Of a stretch of 39,184 nt of DNA, positions 1 to 13,234 are shown one piece after another; position 1 is the first letter of the stretch, and each line of letters begins with the position of its first letter. The DNA is taken from the NCBI RefSeq assembly GCF_019689535.1, contig NZ_JADGHH010000006.1:1-39184 (forward strand), in the 5' to 3' direction. Below the pieces are notes generated by a model, which was given only the letters and a program-made list of their open reading frames with translations, had not been told where the DNA came from and searched no databases. The translations under genes were made by a program, and so were the position numbers. Origin of the DNA: Pigmentiphaga sp. (lineage in GTDB: Bacteria > Pseudomonadota > Gammaproteobacteria > Burkholderiales > Burkholderiaceae_B).

Positions 1-53
1 CGACCACTACCGCAGGGATCCCCAGGCAGCTCACATTCATGGCGCGCGCGCTT

Positions 54-83
54 TTGCCCTGGAGCGGCAAACCGGTGTATAAT
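54..83 (+). promoter_or_regulatory. Putative sigma70 promoter of tRNA-Gly
   Basis: TTGCCC (54-59), 18-bp spacer, TATAAT (78-83), ~59 bp upstream of the tRNA. Confidence 0.6.
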
Positions 84-141
84 CTCGCTTCGCTGATTTG
101 CAATGCTTCGTTTTCTGAGGCGCGTAGCAGGCGGCAATGAT

Positions 142-217
142 GCGGGAATAGCTCAGTTGGTAGAGCGCAACCTTGCCAAGGTTGAGGTCGCGAGTTCGAG
201 ACTCGTTTCCCGCTCCA
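142..217 (+). tRNA. tRNA-Gly (anticodon GCC)
   Basis: Cloverleaf sequence GCGGGAATAGCTCAGTTGGTAGAGCGCAACCTTGCCAAGGTTGAGGTCGCGAGTTCGAGACTCGTTTCCCGCTCCA; acceptor stem GCGGGAA/TTCCCGC, anticodon loop TTGCCAA, encoded CCA. Confidence 0.95.
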
Positions 218-265
218 ATTTTGGATCTACGGACTTCCACGGACGTCTGTAAGTCCTTGAAAAAT

Positions 266-285
266 GAGGCTTCGGCCTCTTTTTT
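266..285 (+). terminator. Rho-independent terminator downstream of tRNA-Gly
   Basis: GAGGC-TTCG-GCCTC stem-loop followed by T6. Confidence 0.7.
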
Positions 286-442
286 CGTTCCAGCGACATC
301 TACTGAAATCCAGCCACAGCCACGACGTTTAAGGCCATTTTTGAGGCCATCTTTACGGAAGCGGTGAAGCCGGATTGTCGCTGGGGGAGCGCGGTCGACG
401 GGAACAGCATCGAGCACCTGACTCACGTTCAGGAGCTTGAGC

Positions 443-2287
443 ATGGCACTCTCAGATATCGTCGTCCGGCAGGCGAAGGCCACCGGCAAAGACTACTCCC
501 TCCCTGACTTCGACGGCCTCGGGCTGTTCGTCTCCGCCACCGGCAGCAAGGCGTGGCATTTTCGCTACTACTGGGCCTCCAAGCAAAAGCGCATGTCGCT
601 GGGCACCTATCCCGAGGTCAGTCTTCGGGAAGCCCGCGAGGAGCGCGACAAGGCCCGGGCCCTGCTGGCCAAGGGCATCAATCCCAAGGTTGATCGCAAG
701 CGCAAGCGTCAGGCTGTCCGCCTGGCCGACGAAAACAGCTTCAAGGCGGTCTACCTCCGCTGGCTCGAACAACGCAAGCTGGAACTCAAGGAGGGACGCA
801 ACAGCACCCTGTCGCAGATCCAGCGCATCTTCAAAAAGGACGTGCTGCCCCGGCTCGGCATCATGACGATGACCGACGTGCGCAGCACGGACCTGGAGGA
901 AGTGCTAAAGAAGATCGAGGAGCGCGATGCGCTGACGACGGCCGAGAAGGTGCGCACCTGGCTCAACCAGTTGTTCCGCTACGCCAAGGTGAAGGTTCCG
1001 GGGCTGGAGAGCAATCCGGCCACCGATCTGGATGTGGTGGCTAAGCCCAAGCGGCCCGTCGTGAACAACCCCTACCTCCGGCTGCCGGAAATCCCCGACC
1101 TGCTCCACAGGCTGCGCCGCTACCGCGGCCAACTCATCACCCAGCTCGGCATTCGGTTTTTGTTCCTGACGGGCGTGCGTACCGGGGAACTGCGCTTCGC
1201 CGAGCCGTCCCAGTTCCACCTGGATCAGGGCCTGTGGATCATCCCGCCCGAAGTCGTCAAGCAGTTGCAGGATGACTTGCGCAAGCACAACAAGCGCCCG
1301 CAGGACATCCCGCCCTACATCGTGCCCCTGTCCGCCCAGGCCATCGAGATCGCCCGCTTCCTGCTGGAACTGGTGAAGCCCGCCCAGAAACACCTGCTGG
1401 CCCATCGCAGCGACCTGAAGAAGCCGATCAGCGAGAACACCCTCAACAGCGCCCTGACGCGCATGGGCTACAAGGACCTGTTGACCGGCCACGGCATCCG
1501 CGGCACGATCTCCACGGCGCTCAACGAGATCGGCTACCCGAAGCTCTGGGTGGATGCCCAGCTTTCGCACTCGGACCCCAACCGGGTCAGCGCCGCCTAC
1601 AACCACGCCCTGTATGTTGAGCCGCGCCGGCGCATGATGCAGGACTGGGCCGACCGGCTGGACCTGCTGGAACAGGGGCATGTCGAGGCCGCCAGCACGC
1701 ACCTGAAGATCCATATCGAAGGCGTGCCCACGGTCGTCGGCGGCGAGGCGGAGTCGATGCTGGTTCTGCCGGAAGGTGCTGGAGACGTCACGACCTCGGT
1801 GACGGTGTCGCCCATCGTGGTCGGGGCGAACGCCGACGGCCAAGTGTTCCAGCGGCTGTCTCCCTTGCCGCCCCTGCGCGAACCGGAGCCGGAGGAAGAA
1901 CCGGCCATCTCGGACATCCAGCGCGAGCGCCAGGAGATGCTTAGCATCTACGAAGCACCGGACAAACTGCCGGTTCCGGTGTTCGCCAAGCTGGCTGGCA
2001 GGTCCAAGGATCAGATCAACCGCGAGATCAAGGCCGGCAAGCTGCTCTCGCTGAGCCTGGGCAACCGCGGGCAACGCATCCCCGACTGGCAGCTCGATCC
2101 CGTCAAGCAAAAGCTGGCTTGGGAAGCGATTCGCTCTGTGGAGGGTGGCCCGGATATGTGGCGACTCTATCGCGTACTGGTCGCGCCGCAGGAGCGACTG
2201 GGTGGTCGCTCCCCGATCGAAGCGGTGACGCCTGGCACGCTTCAGGAAGCGGCCCGCGTAGTCCACGAGGCAGTCTGCTACCAGTGA
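443..2287 (+). CDS. Tyrosine-type site-specific integrase, P4/ICEclc IntB13-like
   Basis: ~614 aa; N-terminal DUF4102-like arm-binding region (LSDIVVRQAKATGKDYSLPDFDGLGLFVSATGSKAWHFRYY), catalytic motifs TGVRTGEL / HGIRGTIST / LSHSDPNRVSAAYNHA, long C-terminal extension; AGGAG 7 nt before ATG; adjacent to tRNA-Gly. Confidence 0.95.
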   Translation: MALSDIVVRQAKATGKDYSLPDFDGLGLFVSATGSKAWHFRYYWASKQKRMSLGTYPEVSLREAREERDKARALLAKGINPKVDRKRKRQAVRLADENSFKAVYLRWLEQRKLELKEGRNSTLSQIQRIFKKDVLPRLGIMTMTDVRSTDLEEVLKKIEERDALTTAEKVRTWLNQLFRYAKVKVPGLESNPATDLDVVAKPKRPVVNNPYLRLPEIPDLLHRLRRYRGQLITQLGIRFLFLTGVRTGELRFAEPSQFHLDQGLWIIPPEVVKQLQDDLRKHNKRPQDIPPYIVPLSAQAIEIARFLLELVKPAQKHLLAHRSDLKKPISENTLNSALTRMGYKDLLTGHGIRGTISTALNEIGYPKLWVDAQLSHSDPNRVSAAYNHALYVEPRRRMMQDWADRLDLLEQGHVEAASTHLKIHIEGVPTVVGGEAESMLVLPEGAGDVTTSVTVSPIVVGANADGQVFQRLSPLPPLREPEPEEEPAISDIQRERQEMLSIYEAPDKLPVPVFAKLAGRSKDQINREIKAGKLLSLSLGNRGQRIPDWQLDPVKQKLAWEAIRSVEGGPDMWRLYRVLVAPQERLGGRSPIEAVTPGTLQEAARVVHEAVCYQ

Positions 2288-2913
2288 TCCGGTCGGTTTG
2301 AGCGGTCGGTGGCCGTGATCTTTGCTGCTCGTTCCGCGAAACGATCTGCGGCTGGCTCCTGCTTGGAGCCGGCCCGCAGCAACTGTGCCCTAGTGGAATG
2401 AGGCCCCCCGGCCAGAGGGCGCCAAACGATGCCCCAGTCGTGCGCTTGCGAAATGCGCGAGCGCGGAGCGATACCGACACCGTAGCCCGCGGCGACCAGG
2501 ACGGCCATCAACTCGAACGAAGAGACATCCTGGAGTGGACAGTCCAACTGCCTCAGCAGGTCATCGCTCAGTGCAATGCAGGTCTGGATCAGGGGGTAGT
2601 GCCGTAGTGCTTCCGATGGAATGGCCGCATGCGCGAGCAATGGCGACCGCGAAGGAACGGCGATGCCCAACTCCTCGCGCCAGAGCGGCTGGCTGTGCAG
2701 AGAGGGCTCCACTGACGACATCCATGTGATGCCGAAGTCGTAGCGACCACTGGCCAGTCCGTGGAGAAGTTCCTCGGAGGGGACTTCTTCCAGCAGCACC
2801 TGCGTTTCAGGTTCTTCCGCGCGTTGCAGCGCGAGCAGGTTCGCCAGCAGTGGAGACAGTACGCCAGGCGAGGCTGCGAGCTTGAACGTCAAAGACGCTT
2901 GGGAGGTGCTCAT
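2278..2913 (-). CDS. Stand-alone LysR-type substrate-binding domain protein (no HTH)
   Basis: MSTSQASLTFKLAASPGVLSPLLANLLALQRAEEPETQVLLEEVPSEELLHGLASGRYDFGITW... aligns with the effector-binding half of LTTRs; GGAGGG ribosome-binding site upstream of ATG at 2913. Confidence 0.8.
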   Translation of the reverse strand: MSTSQASLTFKLAASPGVLSPLLANLLALQRAEEPETQVLLEEVPSEELLHGLASGRYDFGITWMSSVEPSLHSQPLWREELGIAVPSRSPLLAHAAIPSEALRHYPLIQTCIALSDDLLRQLDCPLQDVSSFELMAVLVAAGYGVGIAPRSRISQAHDWGIVWRPLAGGPHSTRAQLLRAGSKQEPAADRFAERAAKITATDRSNRPDHW

Positions 2914-2972
2914 GGACACCCTCCAGAAAAGGTGCGGCAGAGGCTTAAAAACAGGCCAATAGCATATCAAGA

Positions 2973-2984
2973 GTTAAAGTTAAC
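2973..2984. promoter_or_regulatory. Perfect palindrome in divergent promoter region (candidate operator)
   Basis: GTTAA-AG-TTAAC between the divergent SBD and HTH genes. Confidence 0.4.
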
Positions 2985-3021
2985 GTGGTTTAGTTTACCT
3001 AGATATTCGACGCTTTTGCCG

Positions 3022-3315
3022 ATGCAAAAGCGCTCTGTCCAACGAGGCCGTCCTGCCGGCACGACCACCTACGAAGCCGAACCTGCAATGGCCTTCGGTC
3101 TTGCTGTTCGCGCTGCGCGGTTGGAAAAAGGCATCGCCCAAGACGTGTTCGCCGTCCAGGCTGGCATCGAGCGTTCCCACCTGGGCAAGATAGAGCGCGG
3201 AGAGCACATGCCGACATTGGCGATGATCCTGAGAATCGCTGGTGCCTTGGACAAGAGCGCGGCTGACCTGATAGCGGCCACGGAAAGCAACCTGCGTTCC
3301 GGCATAAAGCCGTGA
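3022..3315 (+). CDS. XRE-family helix-turn-helix protein
   Basis: AFGLAVRAARLEKGIAQDVFAVQAGIERSHLGKIERGEHMPTLAMILRIAGALDKSAADLI is a typical HTH_3 (Cro/C1) domain; 97 aa from ATG at 3022. Confidence 0.85.
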   Translation: MQKRSVQRGRPAGTTTYEAEPAMAFGLAVRAARLEKGIAQDVFAVQAGIERSHLGKIERGEHMPTLAMILRIAGALDKSAADLIAATESNLRSGIKP

Positions 3316-3338
3316 GCAATGCGTGAGGTTACGGCTGC

Positions 3339-4229
3339 TTACTCGCCAGCCGGGGCATGCAAGCGTGCCATGAATCGCTCCAGCGGGAAGGATAGGCTTT
3401 CGCTGTCTGGCCTGAGTAGATAGGTTGTGATGACGGCCGACTCGACTGCCAGGGGGCGAACCACGATGTTCGGATGCCGGCAGGTCGCCACCCTGGCCGA
3501 GGAAGAAAAGCCGATGCCATAGCCTGCGGCGACGAGGGTAAGCATCACGTCCAGCGAGGTCGCGTGCTCGATGACGTTCGGTTGATGTTCCTGCGTGCAT
3601 AGCAGGCGGGTCAGTTTCTGGAAATAGCCTTCGCATATCTGCGGATCGCACATGACCACGGGAAACCGCGCCAGCTCGTCGAGCGGTACTTCCTTGTGAA
3701 TGAGCAGCGGATGACGGGCTGGGAGCACGGCCACGATGGGCGTGCGCCAGATGGCTTCAGCAACGACACCGCTGCCGACATTATCGGTATGCGCAAAGCC
3801 GATGTTGAAATCGCCCGCCCGCAGTCCACGTAGTTGTTCAGCGAGCGGAACCTCGGAGAGCCGTATCTCGATTTCGGGCTCTTCTGCGCGGCAGCGGGTC
3901 AGAAACTCGGAAAGGCGTGGGTCGATCGCACCGTCGGACACCGCGATTCGCAGGCTGCCCCGATACCCGGCGGAAACGGCTTTGACGCTCTCGCGGGCCT
4001 GATCGAGTGTGGTGAACAGGCGGCGCACGTCTTGCAGAAAGACCGCGCCGGCCGGGGTCAGGCGGGTTCCGCGGCGGTCGCGGTAAAACAGCAGTGTGCC
4101 GAGTTCATCCTCCAACTCCTTAATGGCACGGGAAAGTGGCGATTGGTCGATGTGAAGGCGTTCGGCGGCGCGAGCGAAATGAAGTTCTTCAGCGAGGACT
4201 ACGAAGCAGCGAAGATGACGTAACTCCAT
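3339..4229 (-). CDS. LysR family transcriptional regulator
   Basis: MELRHLRCFVVLAEELHFARAAERLHIDQSPLSRAIKELEDELGTLLFYR... canonical LTTR HTH and substrate-binding domain, 296 aa. Confidence 0.93.
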   Translation of the reverse strand: MELRHLRCFVVLAEELHFARAAERLHIDQSPLSRAIKELEDELGTLLFYRDRRGTRLTPAGAVFLQDVRRLFTTLDQARESVKAVSAGYRGSLRIAVSDGAIDPRLSEFLTRCRAEEPEIEIRLSEVPLAEQLRGLRAGDFNIGFAHTDNVGSGVVAEAIWRTPIVAVLPARHPLLIHKEVPLDELARFPVVMCDPQICEGYFQKLTRLLCTQEHQPNVIEHATSLDVMLTLVAAGYGIGFSSSARVATCRHPNIVVRPLAVESAVITTYLLRPDSESLSFPLERFMARLHAPAGE

Positions 4230-4523
4230 CGGCCTTTCTCTCGAAGATGCCAGCGGGCTCTATCCCGAAGCCGGGCCAGTGGGAGAGGCCTGGGTGCAGA
4301 GGCTGAATATCTCCATCTGTCATAGGGACACCCTGCTGTCGTTGCCTGATACTTGCGACTGTGGCCAGTTCGACAAGTCGACCGGTACGGTCGCGGATGT
4401 TTACTGTGCAAATCTAGCCAGAGCGTTCGGCGATGAATAGATGGATAAATTCGGATGCCGATGTGAGTTGACTTTATGAATTGAACGACCTGCCCGACTC
4501 CTACATTCGAGAGGTGGCGATTT

Positions 4524-5591
4524 TCAGGACCAAGCAGCCCGCTCGGTCGGGGTTAGATCGAGGCTGGTCGCTGTGCCAGTTCGGGATGAATGCTCGGCGG
4601 CTTCCAGCACCGCCATCACGGCCAGCGATTGCAGATCGGTCGCCAAGTTATCCCGGTTGCCGTTAAACGCTTCGGCAATGCCACGGTAGTACATGCGCTG
4701 GTCACCGCTCGTAGCAGGCAGGTACCGGGTACTGCCGTCCGCTGCATGCACAATGAGCGGGTCAGGATCGTCGCCCCAACCCAAGGCTCCCGGTTGAAGG
4801 CCGTCCAGCAGTTGTTGCTCCTGCCGGTCGGGCATTCGCTTGACCAAACTTCCGCCGGTGCCGTGGACGACGAAGCGATGCGAGCCGCCGGCGACCAGCG
4901 AACCACCATGCAGGATGACGCGCCGCTCTTCATAGTCGAGCACGACATGAGCCCAGTCATCGGTCAAGGCACCAGCCCTTTGCCGTGCCAGGTTGCCGTG
5001 AACCCGATCGGGCAGACCAAATAGTTGCAGCGCTTGATCGACCAGATGCGGTCCCAGATCGAACCATAGACCGCTGCCAGGGTCGGCACGTTCGCGCCAG
5101 CGGTCCCGGACCTGCGGGCGGAAACGATCGAAGTGCGACTCGAAATGCGTGACCTCGCCAATGTGCTGGTAGATGATCGATCGGCGGACTGTCAGAAAGT
5201 CGCTGTCCCATCGGCGGTTGTGGAACACTGACAGCAGGCGGTCATGCTGACGCGACAGCGCAATCAGTTCCCGGGCTTCGCGCATGTCCAGTGCGAATGG
5301 CTTGTCGATGACCACGTGCTTTCCCGCCGCCAAGGCCACCCGCGCGATCGGGGCGTGGGTTTCGTTGGGGGTGGCGATCACGACCAGGTCTATCAGGCTT
5401 GAAGTGACAAGCGCCAAGGGGTTGGCCTCGACGATGACGCCGGGCAGATCAGCCTGGACCTTGTCCGCATTGCGGGACACAACCGCCACCAGGTCGAGGC
5501 CAGGAACTGCCCGGATCAACGGCGCGTGGAATGTCTTGCCGGAGAATCCGTAGCCGACAAGCCCGACACGGATGGAACTGGAAAAAGGCAT
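4524..5591 (-). CDS. Gfo/Idh/MocA family oxidoreductase
   Basis: IRVGLVGYGFSGKTFHAPLIRAVPGLDLVAVVSRN...VIDKPFALDMREARELI; Rossmann GxGxxG and the EKP-like DKP motif. Confidence 0.9.
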   Translation of the reverse strand: MPFSSSIRVGLVGYGFSGKTFHAPLIRAVPGLDLVAVVSRNADKVQADLPGVIVEANPLALVTSSLIDLVVIATPNETHAPIARVALAAGKHVVIDKPFALDMREARELIALSRQHDRLLSVFHNRRWDSDFLTVRRSIIYQHIGEVTHFESHFDRFRPQVRDRWRERADPGSGLWFDLGPHLVDQALQLFGLPDRVHGNLARQRAGALTDDWAHVVLDYEERRVILHGGSLVAGGSHRFVVHGTGGSLVKRMPDRQEQQLLDGLQPGALGWGDDPDPLIVHAADGSTRYLPATSGDQRMYYRGIAEAFNGNRDNLATDLQSLAVMAVLEAAEHSSRTGTATSLDLTPTERAAWS

Positions 5592-5687
5592 GGGTGCGTG
5601 GGCCGGTGTCGTTTGGGGATGGGAGCAGCGCGTAGCTCTGTTCGATGGCAAGTAAGCCCAGGAACCAAGTACCGATCAGGGGGCGTA

Positions 5688-6146
5688 CTACTCTTTGCTG
5701 ACCTGCTCCAGCCACTCCACCGATTTGCCATCCAGCGCTTCGGCGATCGCGATATGGCTCATGCCCACAGTGGGGCTGGCTCCGTGCCAGTGCTTGACGC
5801 CCGGCGGAATCCACACCACGTCACCAGGGTGGATCTCCTGAATGGCATCGCCCCACTTCTGAACCCGTCCCACGCCTGCCGTAACGATGAGGGTCTGCCC
5901 AAGCGGATGCGTATGCCAGGCGGTGCGCGCCCCAGGCTCGAAGGTCACGATGCCGCCACCCACGCGGGCCGGCGCGGGAGCCTGGAAACGTGAATCCACG
6001 CGCGCCGAGCCGGTGAAGTTCTGCTCAGGGGCGGCGCTGGACGGCTGCGAGCCGATCCGTGTGACGGTAATTGGCGCCTGTTCCGCGGCGGATGCGGCGG
6101 TCAGCCCAAGAGACAGGGCCATTGCAGCGACTGGGGGTAGTTTCAT
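5688..6146 (-). CDS. Exported cupin-domain protein
   Basis: N-terminal signal peptide [23 protein letters not shown]; cupin motif [25 protein letters not shown]...[18 protein letters not shown]. Confidence 0.88.
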   Translation of the reverse strand: MKLPPVAAMALSLGLTAASAAEQAPITVTRIGSQPSSAAPEQNFTGSARVDSRFQAPAPARVGGGIVTFEPGARTAWHTHPLGQTLIVTAGVGRVQKWGDAIQEIHPGDVVWIPPGVKHWHGASPTVGMSHIAIAEALDGKSVEWLEQVSKE

Positions 6147-6171
6147 GCGGGTTCTCTCCACTGGTTCGTCA

Positions 6172-6882
6172 TCATTCCATCCGCCGTGTTGCCAGGCTTC
6201 CCGGCGAGTTTGTACGTTTGCGATACCGCAGCCACAGCATCATGTAGTGGGTGACGAAAATGCACAGGCCGGCGACCGCCATGCAGTGGCCGAAGAAACC
6301 CTCGGCCGATTCCTCGAAATTCCACCAGTCCAGCGATATCTGGAACAGAAGTCGGGAACGCAGGTTCAACGCGAGCGCACTGCAAACGCCTTGGGCGGCG
6401 ATGCCGACGGCAAGCAGGCGAAGCACTGTGGTGCGAACCGCGTTCGCCGCCTCGATGTGGAGCAGCTTGCGGGCGACGGCCATCAGCAAGGGCCACCGCA
6501 GGCCGATGTGGATGGCGACAACGATCAGCAGCCAATACGCGACGCCAGCATGGATTCGCCTCACCGTGAAATCATCATCCAGCCGGAGGTCGGCAAACAG
6601 CGTCTCCGAAATCACCAGGCTGGTGGCGAGCAGCCCCAGCATCCCGGCCAACAGCACCAAGGTCAGGGCAATGTTGAACGTCCCGCGCCGCTCGCGCACA
6701 CCCTTGGATGGCCCGGAAAACCACCGGCGATGGAATGCGTTGTGAACGACGACCAGCAGGAACAGGCCTGCGCCGGCCAGTTCATGTGCGGCATTGCCTT
6801 GCCAGAAGTAGGCAAAGGCAAACAGAAGAAGCCCGGCGGCAATGCAGTCGAGTACAAGCCTCAGCAGGAAAATGGGGTTCAA
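6172..6882 (-). CDS. DUF4405/cytochrome b561-like membrane protein
   Basis: [55 protein letters not shown]...[24 protein letters not shown]; multiple TM helices with intramembrane His; TTG start at 6882 with AGGAG 7 nt upstream. Confidence 0.75.
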   Translation of the reverse strand: MNPIFLLRLVLDCIAAGLLLFAFAYFWQGNAAHELAGAGLFLLVVVHNAFHRRWFSGPSKGVRERRGTFNIALTLVLLAGMLGLLATSLVISETLFADLRLDDDFTVRRIHAGVAYWLLIVVAIHIGLRWPLLMAVARKLLHIEAANAVRTTVLRLLAVGIAAQGVCSALALNLRSRLLFQISLDWWNFEESAEGFFGHCMAVAGLCIFVTHYMMLWLRYRKRTNSPGSLATRRME

Positions 6883-6908
6883 GGCATGGCTCCTGGCGCT
6901 CCCAGCGG

Positions 6909-7394
6909 CTATTCGAGAGGCGTGCCGCGGAACTCCGACAGGCGCTGAGCGGTGAACAAATAGTCGTTGCGCTTCTGCGAGGAATGGCAGGACATGCAGC
7001 GGGCCGTGTTCTCTTTCAGGTTGATCTGCTTGTTGGGCCAGAACCACTGGTATTGCCAGTCGCCGGTACGGCGGCGCTCGTCGTAGTCGGCGCCCCAGCC
7101 AGGGCCTTTCTCCATGACGAAGTAGCGATAGAGTTCGCCATCCCGATAGTCGGTCAGGACGAACTGCGTTCCGTTTGGAATCGGCTGCCCCTTCTTCACC
7201 GCCTCGATGGCTTCGGGCGTGGTTGAAATGTGTTCCGTCACGTTGCCGCGCTTGACGGTCATGTAGTGCACGAACAATTCGAGGTCTTTGGGGAAGATAA
7301 CGCGAGTGTCTTCGGCGTGGGCTTGCAGGCCGAGCAAAAGCGCGGCCCCGGCGGCCAGCACAATGAAGGGGATGCGAATGGCAAGTCGTGACAT
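6909..7394 (-). CDS. Cytochrome P460 family c-type haem protein, exported
   Basis: Signal peptide MSRLAIRIPFIVLAAGAALLLGLQAHAE; CMSCH haem-binding motif; P460-like YRDGELYRYFVMEKGPGWGADYDERRRTGDWQYQWF. Confidence 0.85.
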   Translation of the reverse strand: MSRLAIRIPFIVLAAGAALLLGLQAHAEDTRVIFPKDLELFVHYMTVKRGNVTEHISTTPEAIEAVKKGQPIPNGTQFVLTDYRDGELYRYFVMEKGPGWGADYDERRRTGDWQYQWFWPNKQINLKENTARCMSCHSSQKRNDYLFTAQRLSEFRGTPLE

Positions 7395-7450
7395 GGCGGG
7401 TCCAGGTTGGCGATGTGCTCTCTGGCACGTCGATGCGGTTGAGCGTGGTT

Positions 7451-8513
7451 TCATGGTGCTGTCCTGATTTCCTTTTCCCAGAACCGGACAGCCAGATCGA
7501 TCCAGCCCTGTGCCGAGGTGCCTTGCCCCGCGCCGAATCCGTGACCAAGGCTCGGATACTTGTGGTACTCGACGGGCGTGCCGATGCGTCGGAGTGCGGC
7601 AACGCGCGCTTCCATCACCGCAGGCCGCGCAATGCCGTCATGCTCTCCCACGACGACGAAAGTAGGTGGTTCGGAGGCAGTGACCTCCGAGTGGCCGGTG
7701 TAGGCCATGACCACCACGGAAGGCCTCGGCAGCGGCTGTCCGCCAAAGGCCGCAGCGCCGTGGGAGCCGATCGCTGCGGCCATCCGCGCGCCAGCGGAAC
7801 TGCCCCACAGCGAGTAGCCTGCCGTGCCGACTTGCAGCGTGCTGGCGTTCTGGAAGATGTACGACACCGCCGAGGCCAGATCCTCGGTGGCGACCCTGCC
7901 GCCTTGACCAGCTCGATACTTCAGGACGAAGGCATTGAACCCCTGGTTGCTGATTTGCTCGGCGTAAGGGAAACCCTCGTGGAGGGAGCCGACATAGGAG
8001 AACCCGCCACCTGGCGCGATGACGGCGAAAGGCGCACCGGGCTTGCCCCGGAAGAAGAACAGGCCGGTGTGCCGCAACGCTGGATTCGCCCGTTTCTCGG
8101 CTTCGGTATGGAAGTCGTAGAAGACAGTGAGGCCGGCGTTGACATCGTCGACCATCCGGTTGAGCGAAACGACCACGGCGCCAAGGTCCACCTGGCTGTG
8201 GTACGGCAGGAGTTGACCGATCTCCCGCAGCGGCAGCGTCTCGTCGTAGGCCTGGCCGTCCCACGGCAGCATCCGGTGGCTAAAGCCCCGAAATGCCGGA
8301 TGGTTCAGCAGGTCGCCGACACGATCGTTCGGACGCAGATGCGGGTATCGGGACATGGCATTGTCGGGCTGGGCAGCATGAACCGCGGGCTTGTCGCTGG
8401 GCATGGGATTCGTTTCGGCGGCCTCACTGCATGGTGTGGCGAGGAGCATGGGCAACACGCTGCGGAGCAGCGTGTGCGCACGGCGACCAGCGGAAACACC
8501 ATGGAGCTTCATT
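7451..8513 (-). CDS. Exported alpha/beta hydrolase (BD-FAE/acetyl-esterase-like)
   Basis: APGGGFSYVGSLHEG oxyanion region, GSSAG nucleophile elbow, GEHDGI and LGHGFG acid/His motifs; N-terminal hydrophobic signal; SD AAGGAAAG. Confidence 0.88.
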
Positions 8514-8549
8514 GCACTTTCCTTTGAGGAACTGCTTGCCTTCTCGCCA

Positions 8550-12329
<3,780 letters not shown>

Positions 12330-12366
12330 GGGGTCAATCTCGCTTGCATGTCAGACGCTCAGGTAT

Positions 12367-13209
12367 TCAATGGCCTTCGGGGAAGTCCGTACTGGCGCTC
12401 AGATCCTTCCAGTCACCGATTTCCCGAAGTTGAGCTTCCAACTCCGTCGTCACGATCTGGATCGCATCGCTGCCCAGCAGCAGCCGGAAGGGGTGGCGCT
12501 CGCCGGTCACGGCCTGGATGATGGCCAGCGCCGCACGCGCCGGGTCGCCGGGCTGGGTGCCGTGGGTGTGGTCGTTTTCCTTGCGCCGGGGACCGGCAGT
12601 GGCCGCGTAGTCGGCGATGTTCGCCTTGGCCTGTTGCAGCGATCGGCCGGCGAACTCGGTGCGGAACGCGCCGGGGTCGATCACCATCACCCGGATGCCG
12701 AGCGGTTCGACTTCCTTGCGCAGCGCATCGGACAGGCCTTCGATTGCGAACTTAGTCGCCGAGTAGTAGCCCGAACCCGGTGCGGCCAGTCGCCCGGCGA
12801 TGGAGGAGACATTGACGATGGCACCACGACGATTCGCCCGCATGCCTGGGAGAACCGCCTTGACCAAGGCAACGGCACCGAAGAAATTGCTGGCGAACAG
12901 TTCTGCAACTTCTCGCTCATCGGCTTCCTCGACAGCCGCGCGGTAGCCGTGTCCGGCGTTGTTGACCAGCACATCCACGCCGCCGAAGCGCGTGCGGGCA
13001 AGCGCGACGGCCGCGGCGACCTGTTCCGGGTTTGCCACATCCAGGGCGACTGCGGCAGCGGTGTCGGGATAGGCCGCGACGATGTCCTGAACGGACTGTG
13101 GGTTGCGGGCGGTGACGACCGCATTGAACCCGGCCTGCAATACCGCCTGCGCGAGATTGCGGCCAAGACCACTGGAACACCCGGTAATCAGCCATGTCTT
13201 CATTTGCAT
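12367..13209 (-). CDS. Short-chain dehydrogenase/reductase
   Basis: KTWLITGCSSGLGRNLAQAV; NNAGHGYRAAVEE; YYSATKFAIEGLSDAL. Confidence 0.94.
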   Translation of the reverse strand: MQMKTWLITGCSSGLGRNLAQAVLQAGFNAVVTARNPQSVQDIVAAYPDTAAAVALDVANPEQVAAAVALARTRFGGVDVLVNNAGHGYRAAVEEADEREVAELFASNFFGAVALVKAVLPGMRANRRGAIVNVSSIAGRLAAPGSGYYSATKFAIEGLSDALRKEVEPLGIRVMVIDPGAFRTEFAGRSLQQAKANIADYAATAGPRRKENDHTHGTQPGDPARAALAIIQAVTGERHPFRLLLGSDAIQIVTTELEAQLREIGDWKDLSASTDFPEGH

Positions 13210-13234
13210 TTCTCCTTACTGATGCCCAGGCCGC

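Noticed and set aside
905-2266. 453-aa minus-strand ORF opposite the integrase
   Set aside because: Antisense shadow of a strongly supported integrase in GC-rich DNA; no recognisable domain.
4230-4523. Possible small gene in the gap between LysR and Gfo/Idh oxidoreductase
   Set aside because: Only short ORFs without RBS or domain signal; likely the LysR promoter region and intergenic DNA.
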